From the NCBI RefSeq assembly GCF_007558725.1, contig NZ_VLPL01000007.1:62001-126000 (forward strand): a DNA stretch of 64,000 nucleotides, given 5' to 3'. The translations under genes were made by a program, and so were the position numbers. The number at the start of each line of letters is the position of its first letter. Within the stretch, counting starts at the first letter, position 1. Below the pieces are notes generated by a model. It was given only the letters and a program-made list of their open reading frames with translations, made no database searches and was not told where the DNA came from. The DNA is from Fluviicola chungangensis. Lineage in GTDB: Bacteria > Bacteroidota > Bacteroidia > Flavobacteriales_D > Crocinitomicaceae. Of this stretch, positions 54,446-63,023 are shown in pieces.

Positions 54446-55918
54446 ATGGCACTGTCCAATCTTAATTCAGTCAGAGAAGGTCTTACATACGACGACGTAC
54501 TCTTAGTCCCAGCATTTTCACAAGTTCTACCTCGCGACGTTCAATTAAAAAGTAAAATTACTCGCAACATTGAGGTCAACACACCGATCGTTTCCGCAGC
54601 AATGGATACCGTAACGGAAGCCAGTTTAGCTATTGCGCTTGCCCAGCACGGAGGAATTGGAGTGATTCACAAAAACATGAGCATTGCCGACCAGGCACTG
54701 GAAGTAAGAAAAGTGAAGCGTTCCGAAAGCGGAATGATCTTAGACCCGGTGACACTTTCCGAGCATGCTGTAGTCCGTGATGCGCTTGACTTAATGGCCG
54801 AATTCAAAATCGGTGGAATTCCGGTGGTGGATGAGAACAGAAAATTAAAAGGAATTATTACCAACCGTGATTTGCGTTTTGAAAAGAATCATTCACGACC
54901 GGTCAGAGAGGTGATGACCTCAGAAAACCTGATCACAACCAAAGATGGTACAAGTCTTTCTACTGCTGAAGAAATATTACAAGAAAAGAAAATCGAAAAA
55001 TTACCTGTTGTTGATGCAAACAATACCTTAATCGGGTTGATCACTTACAGGGATATCATCAAAGTAAAAACACATCCGAATTCCTGCAAGGATCAATATG
55101 GAAGATTACGTGTTGCTGCTGCGGTTGGTGTTACGCACGATACGATTGAACGTGTGCAGGCACTTGTTGAAGCAGGTGTGGACGCCATTGTGATTGATAC
55201 CGCTCACGGACATACGGAAGGAGTTGTTGTTAAACTCAAAGAAGTAAAAGCCCAATTCCCGAACCTGGATGTAATCGTAGGAAATATTGCCACGGCTGCT
55301 GCTGCAAAATACCTGGTAGAAGCAGGTGCAGATGCGGTAAAAGTTGGAATAGGTCCGGGATCCATTTGTACGACCCGTATTATTGCAGGAGTTGGTGTTC
55401 CACAGCTTACCGCTGTCAATGATGTTGCTTTGGCATTGGAGGGAACCGGAGTTCCTGTAATTGCAGACGGAGGAATCCGCTACACCGGAGATATCGTAAA
55501 AGCAATTGCCGCCGGAGCAGACGTAGTTATGATCGGTTCCATGTTTGCAGGAGTAGAAGAATCTCCGGGTGAAACGATTATTTACGAAGGAAGAAAATTC
55601 AAGTCTTACCGTGGAATGGGTTCTTTGGAAGCCATGCAAAAAGGTTCGAAAGACCGCTATTTCCAGGATGCGGAGGATGACATCAAAAAATTGGTTCCGG
55701 AAGGAATCTCAGGACGCGTTCCGTACAAAGGAAACTTATTCGAAGTGGTTTACCAGATCGTTGGTGGTTTGAGAGCCGGAATGGGTTATTGCGGAGCAGG
55801 TTCGATCGAAAAACTGAAAGGTGCGGAATTTGTACGCATTACTTCAGCAGGAATGCGCGAATCACATCCACACGATGTAACAATTACACGGGAAGCACCG
55901 AATTACAGCTTGAAATAA
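54446..55918 (+). CDS. guaB: Inosine-5'-monophosphate dehydrogenase
   Basis: 490 residues from ATG 54446. Layout: N-terminal part of the TIM barrel ([20 protein letters not shown]), two CBS domains at about 95-210, and the catalytic loop [11 protein letters not shown] containing the active cysteine, then [16 protein letters not shown] and [11 protein letters not shown]. It oxidises IMP to XMP, the committed step to GMP. Clear promoter and terminator. Confidence 0.97.
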   Translation: MALSNLNSVREGLTYDDVLLVPAFSQVLPRDVQLKSKITRNIEVNTPIVSAAMDTVTEASLAIALAQHGGIGVIHKNMSIADQALEVRKVKRSESGMILDPVTLSEHAVVRDALDLMAEFKIGGIPVVDENRKLKGIITNRDLRFEKNHSRPVREVMTSENLITTKDGTSLSTAEEILQEKKIEKLPVVDANNTLIGLITYRDIIKVKTHPNSCKDQYGRLRVAAAVGVTHDTIERVQALVEAGVDAIVIDTAHGHTEGVVVKLKEVKAQFPNLDVIVGNIATAAAAKYLVEAGADAVKVGIGPGSICTTRIIAGVGVPQLTAVNDVALALEGTGVPVIADGGIRYTGDIVKAIAAGADVVMIGSMFAGVEESPGETIIYEGRKFKSYRGMGSLEAMQKGSKDRYFQDAEDDIKKLVPEGISGRVPYKGNLFEVVYQIVGGLRAGMGYCGAGSIEKLKGAEFVRITSAGMRESHPHDVTITREAPNYSLK

Positions 55919-55925
55919 TTTCAGT

Positions 55926-55960
55926 AAGCGGGTTAATAATTCATTAATCCGCTTATTTTT
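55926..55960 (+). terminator. Terminator after guaB
   Basis: AAGCGGGTTAAT (55926-55937) pairs with ATTAATCCGCTT (55943-55954) with one G-T pair; T tract follows. Confidence 0.9.
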
Positions 55961-55986
55961 GCTTCTGAAAATTCAACCTTCAACTA

Positions 55987-56043
55987 ATGAAATTACGCCT
56001 CTTACTAATCGCTCTGACAGTTATTTCACAAATATTCCGCTGA
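55987..56043 (+). pseudogene. Possible gene remnant: signal-peptide-like start with immediate stop
   Basis: ATG at 55987 begins a typical signal peptide (MKLRLLLIALTVISQ) but TGA ends it after 18 codons. A neighbouring frame then stays open for about 80 nt (NIPLISYGEIPLSL) before TAA. This looks like a decayed secreted-protein gene. The rest of the gap 55919-56338 holds the guaB terminator, no other gene I can support, and the -7 box at 56300. Confidence 0.35.
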
Positions 56044-56299
56044 TATCTTATGGAGAAATTCCGCTTTCTTTAAGAGAAGACTTCGGATGCAGTTTCCTTT
56101 TTACATGCAAATATTAAAGGAAAAATGACTAGTGATAGAAGGTGGATACGAAGCATAAGTTGTTATTTAGGTTTCAAATCTAGCAAATTATCTTTATGTA
56201 TGGCTTTCACAAACAAACTCAAAGAATAAGATTCATTGAATCAATCCTTAATTTTTTCTTAAATCATTCGATTTTACTTTCAAACCCGAAACAATGTGT

Positions 56300-56307
56300 T
56301 ATTTTTG
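56300..56307 (+). promoter_or_regulatory. -7 box for the PpiC chaperone genes
   Basis: TATTTTTG matches TAnnTTTG and lies 32 nt before the ATG at 56339. Confidence 0.45.
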
Positions 56308-56338
56308 GCGTTCTTGGTTTGAATAAAGTATTATATAC

Positions 56339-58294
56339 ATGAAAAAACGACTAGTATTAGCCTTAGGAATTCTATTTTCCCTAAACACCATAGCTCAAAC
56401 AGATGACGTGGTTATGGAAATTGATGGTAAAAAGGTTACCAAAACCGAATTTTTACAGATCTATTTGAAAAATAATACCAATCCGAAATACGATAAACAA
56501 TCATTGGATGAGTATATGGAATTGTTCAAAAAATTCAAGCTGAAAGTTGCAGAGGCAGAAGCGCTCGGATACGATACGATTCCCAAGTTAAAAAAGGAAC
56601 TGGCAGGTTACAGAAAACAGTTGTCTCAGCCTTACCTGATCGATTCTACTAAAAACAGTTCCCTGGTAAAACAAGCATATGAACGCATGAAAAATGAAGT
56701 TCATGCAGCGCACATTTTAGTCAAGGTTGCTGAAAACGCTTCTCCGGAAGATACCCTTGCAGCTTACAACCGAATTATGGCGATCAAAAAACGGATCGAA
56801 AACGGGGAAGATTTCAGTACGGTTGCCAAAGGAAAAAACGGCTCTGATGATCCTTCAGCTGCAAGAAACGGTGGTGATTTGGGGTATTTCACAGCATTTC
56901 AAATGGTTTACCAGTTCGAAGAGGCGGCATACAATACTCCGATCGGGAAAATTTCCAACCCGGTCCGCACCAAATTCGGCTACCACATCCTGAAAGTAAT
57001 CGACATGCGTCCTGCAAGAGGAACTATGAAAGCAGCACACATTATGGTTGCAACCGGAAGAGATGCAAGTGCGGAAGAAATTGAAACTGCTCACAAAAAG
57101 ATTGATGAGATTTATGCCAAATTACAAGCAGGAGAATCTTTCGAAAAACTGGCAAGTGAGTTTTCAGATGACGCTCAAACAGCTGAAAAAGGTGGTGAAC
57201 TGCCTTTATTCGGAACGGGAACAACCACTCGAATGGTCCCTGAGTTCGAAGAAGCCGCATTCCAGTTAAAAGAAAACGGAGAAGTTTCGCAACCGGTTCA
57301 AACGGCATTCGGATACCATATCATCAAACGTCTGGATTTAGTTCCATTGCGTTCATTTGAAGAATTGAAGAAAGAGATCCAAGGGAAAGTAAACAAAGAC
57401 GAACGTTCAATTGTAACGCAACAGTCCTTTATTGAGAAGTTGAAAAAAACATATGCTTTGAAGGATAATTACAGCAAAACAAGCAAGTGGTTTGTACAAA
57501 ACATCGACACCAATTACTTCAAAGGAACCTGGACCGCTGACGGATTGAAGTCAAACTCAGCCATGTTTACTTTAGACAAAAAAGCATTTACGCAAAAAGA
57601 CTTTGCAGCATACCTTCAAAAAAATTACCGCGCTTATAAAAACATGGATGCAAACGCATTGGTTAAAAAACAATATGCGGCGTGGCAAAACAGCGAAATC
57701 CTTGCTTATGAAGAGAGCAAACTCGACAGTAAATATCCTGATTTCAAAGCATTAATGCAGGAATATCACGATGGTATTTTATTGTACGAAATTATGTCTG
57801 ATAAAGTGTGGAACAAAGCAATTAAAGACACTTCGGGTCTGAAAACATTCTTTGAAAACCATAATGCGAATTACACCTGGGGAAAAAGATACAATGCCTA
57901 TATCTACGAATGTTCCAACGAAGATATTTCCAAAAAAGTTGCCGCCATGCTGAAAAGTGATACCATTTCTTCCCGCACGGTTATCAATGCCATCAACAAA
58001 GATTCCGAATTGAATCTGCGTGTAAGAACGGGTAAGTTCGAAATCGAATCTACTCCTTACTTGAAAGGCCATGACCTGAAAAAAGGAGTCAATCCGGCTT
58101 ATGTATCGGACGGAAAATATTACATCGTTAAAGTGGATGAGATTCTGGAACCGACACAGAAGACACTGACCGAAGCAAAAGGAGCTGCAACTTCCGATTA
58201 TCAAACCTATCTGGAAAAAGAATGGTTGACGGAAATTGCCAAAAAGCATCCGATCGTCATTCATGAGCAAGTCCTTTACAGTTTAGGAAAATAA
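56339..58294 (+). CDS. SurA/PpiD-like peptidylprolyl isomerase with two PpiC domains
   Basis: 651 residues with a signal peptide (MKKRLVLALGILFSLNTIAQ). An N-terminal helical chaperone region (about 22-118) is followed by PpiC (parvulin) domain 1 at about 121-222 (VHAAHILVKV) and domain 2 at about 230-330 (MKAAHIMVATG), each ending with FGYHI. The C-terminal 300 residues are a helical and mixed region. It should assist folding of outer-membrane proteins in the periplasm. It is followed by a terminator and a second PpiC gene. Confidence 0.92.
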   Translation: MKKRLVLALGILFSLNTIAQTDDVVMEIDGKKVTKTEFLQIYLKNNTNPKYDKQSLDEYMELFKKFKLKVAEAEALGYDTIPKLKKELAGYRKQLSQPYLIDSTKNSSLVKQAYERMKNEVHAAHILVKVAENASPEDTLAAYNRIMAIKKRIENGEDFSTVAKGKNGSDDPSAARNGGDLGYFTAFQMVYQFEEAAYNTPIGKISNPVRTKFGYHILKVIDMRPARGTMKAAHIMVATGRDASAEEIETAHKKIDEIYAKLQAGESFEKLASEFSDDAQTAEKGGELPLFGTGTTTRMVPEFEEAAFQLKENGEVSQPVQTAFGYHIIKRLDLVPLRSFEELKKEIQGKVNKDERSIVTQQSFIEKLKKTYALKDNYSKTSKWFVQNIDTNYFKGTWTADGLKSNSAMFTLDKKAFTQKDFAAYLQKNYRAYKNMDANALVKKQYAAWQNSEILAYEESKLDSKYPDFKALMQEYHDGILLYEIMSDKVWNKAIKDTSGLKTFFENHNANYTWGKRYNAYIYECSNEDISKKVAAMLKSDTISSRTVINAINKDSELNLRVRTGKFEIESTPYLKGHDLKKGVNPAYVSDGKYYIVKVDEILEPTQKTLTEAKGAATSDYQTYLEKEWLTEIAKKHPIVIHEQVLYSLGK

Positions 58295-58300
58295 GAAAAG

Positions 58301-58329
58301 AAAGCCGGCAAAGCCGGTTTTTCTTTTTG
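58301..58329 (+). terminator. Terminator between the two PpiC genes
   Basis: AAAGCCGGC (58301-58309) pairs with GCCGGTTTT (58313-58321) with one G-T pair; T-rich run follows. Confidence 0.75.
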
Positions 58330-58433
58330 TAAAAAACACAGAATTCTTAAAATAATGTAATTTGCTATGCGTTATTGATTGAATCTCAAAAAAGAACACG
58401 AAATTAGCAACTCATTTGCTTGACAAAAAGAAC

Positions 58434-59813
58434 ATGAAATACAGCATATTCCTAAGTTTATTCTTCCTACTGGCATTTACCAGGTCCTTTGCCCAGCCAA
58501 AATTAATTGATAAAGTAATTGCCCAGGTCGGCGACAACATTGTGCTTTATTCTGAAATTGAAGGCCAAAAGCAATCGATGAAACAAAATGGTGTGGCAGC
58601 TGAAGACATTGACGAATGCGCCATCCTGGAGCAAATGCTGTATAATTTCCTGTTGGTGAACCAGGCCGAACTGGACTCCATCCAGATCAGTGACGAACAG
58701 GTGGATGCGGAAATGGAAAACAGGCTTCGCATGATCGAAAGTCAGATGAAGAATGTGAAAGACGAAAAAGGCAATCCGATCACCATCGAATCCTTTTACG
58801 GAAAAACAAAGCTCCAGATTAAAGAAGAATTCAGGACGACTATTAAAAAACGATTGCAAGGTCAGGAAGTAGAACGCGGAATTACCTCTTCCATAGACGT
58901 TTCACCTTTAGACGTAGAGAATTTTTTCAATTCCATTCCGAAAGACAGTCTTCCGTATATCAATTCACAACTGTCTTTTCAGCAAATTGCTGTTTTCCCA
59001 ATGATCACAAAAGAAGATAAAGACCTTGCTTTCAAACAAATTTCTGATATCCGGAAACAAATTGTATCCGGTAAAACTACCTTTTGTGCTGCGGCCTCTT
59101 TTTATTCCGAGGATCCTGGAAGTGCAAAAGCTTGTGGCCGGATCGAGGCCACACGCGGAGCAATGGTGCGTCCGTTTGAAGCAACAGCTTACAGTTTAAA
59201 GGTAGGCGAAATCAGTGAAGTTTTCGAAACGGAATTTGGGTATCACTTCATGCAATTGATTGAACGAAAAGGGGACGATTATGTCGTTAACCACATTCTC
59301 ATTGCACCGAAATTCAGTTTGGACAACCTGGATGCAGCCAGTAAGCGAATGGAAAAGTGTTACGAGGAACTCAAACAAAATAAAATCACCTGGGAAGAAG
59401 CGGTTAAAATCTATTCCAACGATGTAAACACTAAAGAAAACAAAGGATATATTACAAACCCGATCACCGGAGAAATTAAATGGAGTGTCGAACAGGTGAA
59501 CCAGGTCGATCCGATGATGTTCCAGTTGACTGACGGTTTGGAGTTAAACCAAATCACTTCACCACTCCTTTATTACGATTACAACGAACGCAAAGAAGCT
59601 ATCCGTATCGTGCGTGTTGCTGAAAGAACACAGCCCCATGTTGGGAACCTGACGGACGATTACAACCTGTTCCGTATGATGGCATTGGAGCAAAAGAAGC
59701 AAAAAGCAATTGCCAACTGGACGAAATCCAAAATTTCAACCGCTTACATTCGCATCGACGATTCTTTTAAAGATTGTAAATTCGAAAATCAGTGGGTTCC
59801 TAAAGCACCTTAA
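58434..59813 (+). CDS. SurA-like peptidylprolyl isomerase
   Basis: 459 residues from ATG 58434, giving a signal peptide (MKYSIFLSLFFLLAFTRSFAQ); an in-frame TTG at 58416 is rejected. The SurA N-domain is clear: LIDKVIAQVGDNIVLYSEIE. A PpiC-like domain (about 175-285) ends ETEFGYHFMQLIERK, and a second, weaker parvulin-like repeat follows with NHILIAPKFS. Periplasmic outer-membrane-protein chaperone. It is 17 nt from the MoxR gene. Confidence 0.9.
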   Translation: MKYSIFLSLFFLLAFTRSFAQPKLIDKVIAQVGDNIVLYSEIEGQKQSMKQNGVAAEDIDECAILEQMLYNFLLVNQAELDSIQISDEQVDAEMENRLRMIESQMKNVKDEKGNPITIESFYGKTKLQIKEEFRTTIKKRLQGQEVERGITSSIDVSPLDVENFFNSIPKDSLPYINSQLSFQQIAVFPMITKEDKDLAFKQISDIRKQIVSGKTTFCAAASFYSEDPGSAKACGRIEATRGAMVRPFEATAYSLKVGEISEVFETEFGYHFMQLIERKGDDYVVNHILIAPKFSLDNLDAASKRMEKCYEELKQNKITWEEAVKIYSNDVNTKENKGYITNPITGEIKWSVEQVNQVDPMMFQLTDGLELNQITSPLLYYDYNERKEAIRIVRVAERTQPHVGNLTDDYNLFRMMALEQKKQKAIANWTKSKISTAYIRIDDSFKDCKFENQWVPKAP

Positions 59814-59830
59814 AGAAAAACTATAAAACT

Positions 59831-60787
59831 ATGTCAGACGTTGCTGCTATTGAACAACTAGTAAAAGACTATAAAGCTCTCAAAAACGAAATTCACCAGG
59901 TAATTGTTGGTCAGGAAGAAGTTGTTGACCAGGTTTTGATTTCCATTTTTTCCCGCGGACATTGTTTGCTTGTCGGGGTTCCCGGATTGGCAAAAACGCT
60001 ATTGGTAAATACCATTGCAGATACTTTGGGATTGTCCTTCAACCGCATTCAGTTTACTCCCGACTTAATGCCTTCGGACATTGTAGGTTCTGAAATCCTG
60101 GACGAAAGCCGCCAGTTTAAATTCATTAAAGGCCCTTTGTTCAACAATATCATCCTGGCAGATGAGATCAACCGTACACCTCCGAAAACGCAATCAGCGT
60201 TGCTGGAAGCGATGCAGGAGCGAAGAGTGACTGCTGCCGGAACAACGTATACACTTCCTCATCCCTTCTTTGTTTTGGCGACCCAAAACCCGATTGAACA
60301 GGAAGGAACATACCCTTTACCTGAAGCTCAACTGGATCGTTTCATGTTCAATATTTGGGTAGACTATCCTACATTTGTGGAAGAACTGGCAATTGTAAAA
60401 AGCACCACTTCAGATACCAAGATCCAATTGAAGCAAATCGTTTCGGGAGAAAAAATTGCAGAATACCAGGAGTTGGTGCGCCGTATTCCCGTTCCGGACA
60501 ATGTACTGGAATATGCCGTTAAACTGGTAGCAAAAACGCGTAAAGACAATCCGATGGCGCCACAGTTGACAAAAGACTTTATTTCATGGGGAGCAGGCCC
60601 AAGAGCATCTCAATACTTAATTGTAGGAGCAAAATGCCATGCAGCACTGCATGGTCGTTTTTCTCCGGATATCGATGATGTGAAAGCGGTAGCTTTACCG
60701 ATCTTAAGACATCGTATTGTGAGGAACTACCGGGCGGAAGCGGAAGGTTTTTCGAATGACAGATTGATTACAGAATTGATGAAGTAG
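59831..60787 (+). CDS. MoxR-family AAA+ ATPase
   Basis: 318 residues. Walker A is GVPGLAKT, Walker B is IILADEINR, and the sensor block ATQNPIEQEGTYPLPEAQLDRF is typical of MoxR. The AAA lid follows. MoxR proteins act as chaperones with VWA-domain partners, often with DUF58 and BatA-like genes alongside. None of these is adjacent here; the next gene is on the other strand. Confidence 0.95.
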   Translation: MSDVAAIEQLVKDYKALKNEIHQVIVGQEEVVDQVLISIFSRGHCLLVGVPGLAKTLLVNTIADTLGLSFNRIQFTPDLMPSDIVGSEILDESRQFKFIKGPLFNNIILADEINRTPPKTQSALLEAMQERRVTAAGTTYTLPHPFFVLATQNPIEQEGTYPLPEAQLDRFMFNIWVDYPTFVEELAIVKSTTSDTKIQLKQIVSGEKIAEYQELVRRIPVPDNVLEYAVKLVAKTRKDNPMAPQLTKDFISWGAGPRASQYLIVGAKCHAALHGRFSPDIDDVKAVALPILRHRIVRNYRAEAEGFSNDRLITELMK

Positions 60788-60805
60788 ATTCAGTCGAATT
60801 ATATT

Positions 60806-60847
60806 AAAAAACGTAGGGGCAGAAAATTTTCTGCCCCTACGTTTTTA
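60806..60847. terminator. Bidirectional terminator, 20-bp perfect palindrome
   Basis: A 20-nt left arm (60807-60826; core ACGTAGGGGCAGAAAA) and an exactly complementary right arm (60827-60846) flank no spacer, with A and T tracts at the ends. It serves moxR and the convergent lipoprotein gene. Confidence 0.92.
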
Positions 60848-60867
60848 TTGATTGATTTATTTAATAC

Positions 60868-61716
60868 TTAAACGTTGATCGTATACGTATGTCCGTCGAT
60901 CTCGATGGTGAACGTTCCATCACAGGCACCGGAACCATAATCAATCGTTCGCATGGATTTTCCTGTAGGTGTGATTTGCAATGTACCTTTTGTAATGTAC
61001 GGACATCCGATTTTCACATGGAGCGGACTTGTAATGTTTGCCACGTAACCATCACCATTCACTACTTGTGCCGTTGCAGTTCCCGTAACATCCCATTCAT
61101 CGTCATAAATATTCAAGACTGTGTTGTACCCGGTTGTAAATGTCCGGACCTGGGAAGAGACATAGGTTGCGATCTCACCGGTAGTCAACGTAACAACTCC
61201 ATTGATATTTACATTGTAATAAGGTTGCTGTGATCCATTTACTCCCATGTTCTCAACGGTCATCAATCCTTCTACTTTGATGTCATTCACGTAATAATTA
61301 ACCGGTGTGTAACGGATAATTGTTCCCTGCTGATAATACGGTCCGTTGTATGCAATAATCAGTTTACCGCGACGCTGTTTGTAATCCTGGCAAGTACAGT
61401 TGTTTGTACCCCAATCAATTGTAATCGTATCCTGGGAACCAACAGTATCAATCGTAATAATCACATTGCAGTTTGCCTTTTCAGCTTCAGTTACTTCATG
61501 ACTGTCCTGGTAGCGGTAAGTTGGCTTTCCAATTCCGTAAATGAAAGTCCCTCCTTTGTATGCCTGATCGGACATATTTGCCATTTCAGCGAACGCATTT
61601 TCCACAATTGCGTTTGTTTTAGGTGCATTACTTTCGTCGTACTTCCATTTTTTCTTACAAGATGTAACTTGAACGATAGCTGCTAAAGAAAGGCTTAGAA
61701 TCAATAGTTTTTTCAT
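60868..61716 (-). CDS. Lipoprotein of unknown function
   Basis: 282 residues. The signal ends VTSC, a lipobox, followed by basic KKKWKY. The body is beta-rich with repeated YYV/NVNI patterns and two CxC-like spots (NNCTCQD). Conserved end block GSGACDGTFTIEIDGHTYTI. No family recognised, though similar beta-sheet lipoproteins are common in the group. Convergent with moxR. Confidence 0.78.
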   Translation of the reverse strand: MKKLLILSLSLAAIVQVTSCKKKWKYDESNAPKTNAIVENAFAEMANMSDQAYKGGTFIYGIGKPTYRYQDSHEVTEAEKANCNVIITIDTVGSQDTITIDWGTNNCTCQDYKQRRGKLIIAYNGPYYQQGTIIRYTPVNYYVNDIKVEGLMTVENMGVNGSQQPYYNVNINGVVTLTTGEIATYVSSQVRTFTTGYNTVLNIYDDEWDVTGTATAQVVNGDGYVANITSPLHVKIGCPYITKGTLQITPTGKSMRTIDYGSGACDGTFTIEIDGHTYTINV

Positions 61717-61946
61717 ATTGTCGTAGTTTTAGTGATGCGAATATCGTTGATAACAAATAACATACCAAACGTTTTTGGTATAAATGAGTAAATATCACTT
61801 TTAACCGATTATTTGACTAAAAGTTACACGATTTGTTATTTTTTCTATGATAAAAAACGTCCTGTTTAAACGATTTTAATTGGTTGTTCACATTCCAGTA
61901 TTAATAGTTTCAACGAAAGAATTCAAAATCCGAATTCAGCTTCCCA

Positions 61947-61954
61947 TATCTTTG
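61947..61954 (+). promoter_or_regulatory. -7 box directly before the SirB1-like gene
   Basis: TATCTTTG matches TAnnTTTG and ends 4 nt before the ATG at 61959. If used, the transcript would have almost no leader. Confidence 0.35.
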
Positions 61955-61958
61955 TTTC

Positions 61959-62834
61959 ATGAAAGATCTCAAATCTTTACAAGCCCTAATTGCACTCATG
62001 GATGATCCGGATGAGCAAGTTTACGCGCATGTAAGAGATCGTTTGCTGGAGATCGGACCTGATGCTGTTCAATTACTGGAATCCTCCTGGGAAGAAAAAG
62101 ATTACGGTTTGCTCTTTCAATCGCGGATTGAAACCCTGATCCACGAAATTCAATTCGAAGAATGCAAGCGCCAGCTGATTTCCTGGTATCGCAGTTCCAC
62201 CAAAGATTTATTGAAAGGTGCTATCATTGTTGCAAAATACCAATATCCGGGTTTAGACGAAAAACACATCTACGAGTTCATTGAACGCGTTCGCAGGGAT
62301 TGCTGGCTGGAGTTAAATCCGAATATGACGGCTTTTGAGTCAATTCGTATCATTAACAAGGTACTTTTCGGTCAGTACGGTTTTTCCGGGAACTCCAAAA
62401 ATTACAATTCACCGCTAAATTCCTTCCTGAATACGGTCATTGAAACCAAGAAGGGAAATCCGCTGAGCCTGAGTATCCTTTACAGCGTCATTGCGCAGGA
62501 ATTAAAACTCCCGATCTACGGAGTAAACCTTCCGAACCATTTCATCCTGGCTTATATGGATAACAACGGGGTGAACCAGTTTATTTCGAACGGGAACGAA
62601 TACGGGGTTTTGTTCTACATCAATGCCTTTTCCAAAGGGAGTATGCTTCAGAAGGACGATATTGTACAATTCCTGACGAGTATTCAGGTGGCACCGCAGG
62701 CAAGCCATTTTCAACCGTGTTCCAATTCAGATATCATTCGCCGCATGTTAACCAACCTGATCTCATCCTTCCAGCAGGTAGGAAACCTGGAGAAAGTAAA
62801 TGAACTGATTGAATTACGCAGTTTACTCGACTGA
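61959..62834 (+). CDS. SirB1/transglutaminase-like family protein
   Basis: 291 residues. A short HEAT-like N-terminus (about 1-60; DDPDEQVYAHVRDRLLEIG) precedes the SirB1-type transglutaminase-like domain: LNSFLNTVIETKKGNPLSLSILYSVIAQELKLPIYGVNLPNHF, given here in pieces (LNTVIETKKGNPLSLS, then LPIYGVNLPNHFILAY). The catalytic Cys of true transglutaminases is not at the expected spot, as in other SirB1 proteins. Function unknown. Confidence 0.87.
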   Translation: MKDLKSLQALIALMDDPDEQVYAHVRDRLLEIGPDAVQLLESSWEEKDYGLLFQSRIETLIHEIQFEECKRQLISWYRSSTKDLLKGAIIVAKYQYPGLDEKHIYEFIERVRRDCWLELNPNMTAFESIRIINKVLFGQYGFSGNSKNYNSPLNSFLNTVIETKKGNPLSLSILYSVIAQELKLPIYGVNLPNHFILAYMDNNGVNQFISNGNEYGVLFYINAFSKGSMLQKDDIVQFLTSIQVAPQASHFQPCSNSDIIRRMLTNLISSFQQVGNLEKVNELIELRSLLD

Positions 62835-63023
62835 TTCCTTTTTCGACAAGCTTAATTCACGGATTCTCCAAAAAATGCACCGCGTGAATCCGTCTGTCAT
62901 TCTGGAAAAAACACTACTTTTGAAAACGCTTTTCGCTTCGATTATGAAAAGAATCCGCACTATACACTGAAAAATAATATAACCATGTTACGAAAACTGA
63001 ATGACAAATTACCACTGTCAGCA

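Noticed and set aside
55106-55639. A 177-codon open frame antisense to guaB
   Set aside because: It lies wholly within the well-supported guaB gene, has no promoter or recognised domain, and has the composition expected from an antisense shadow.
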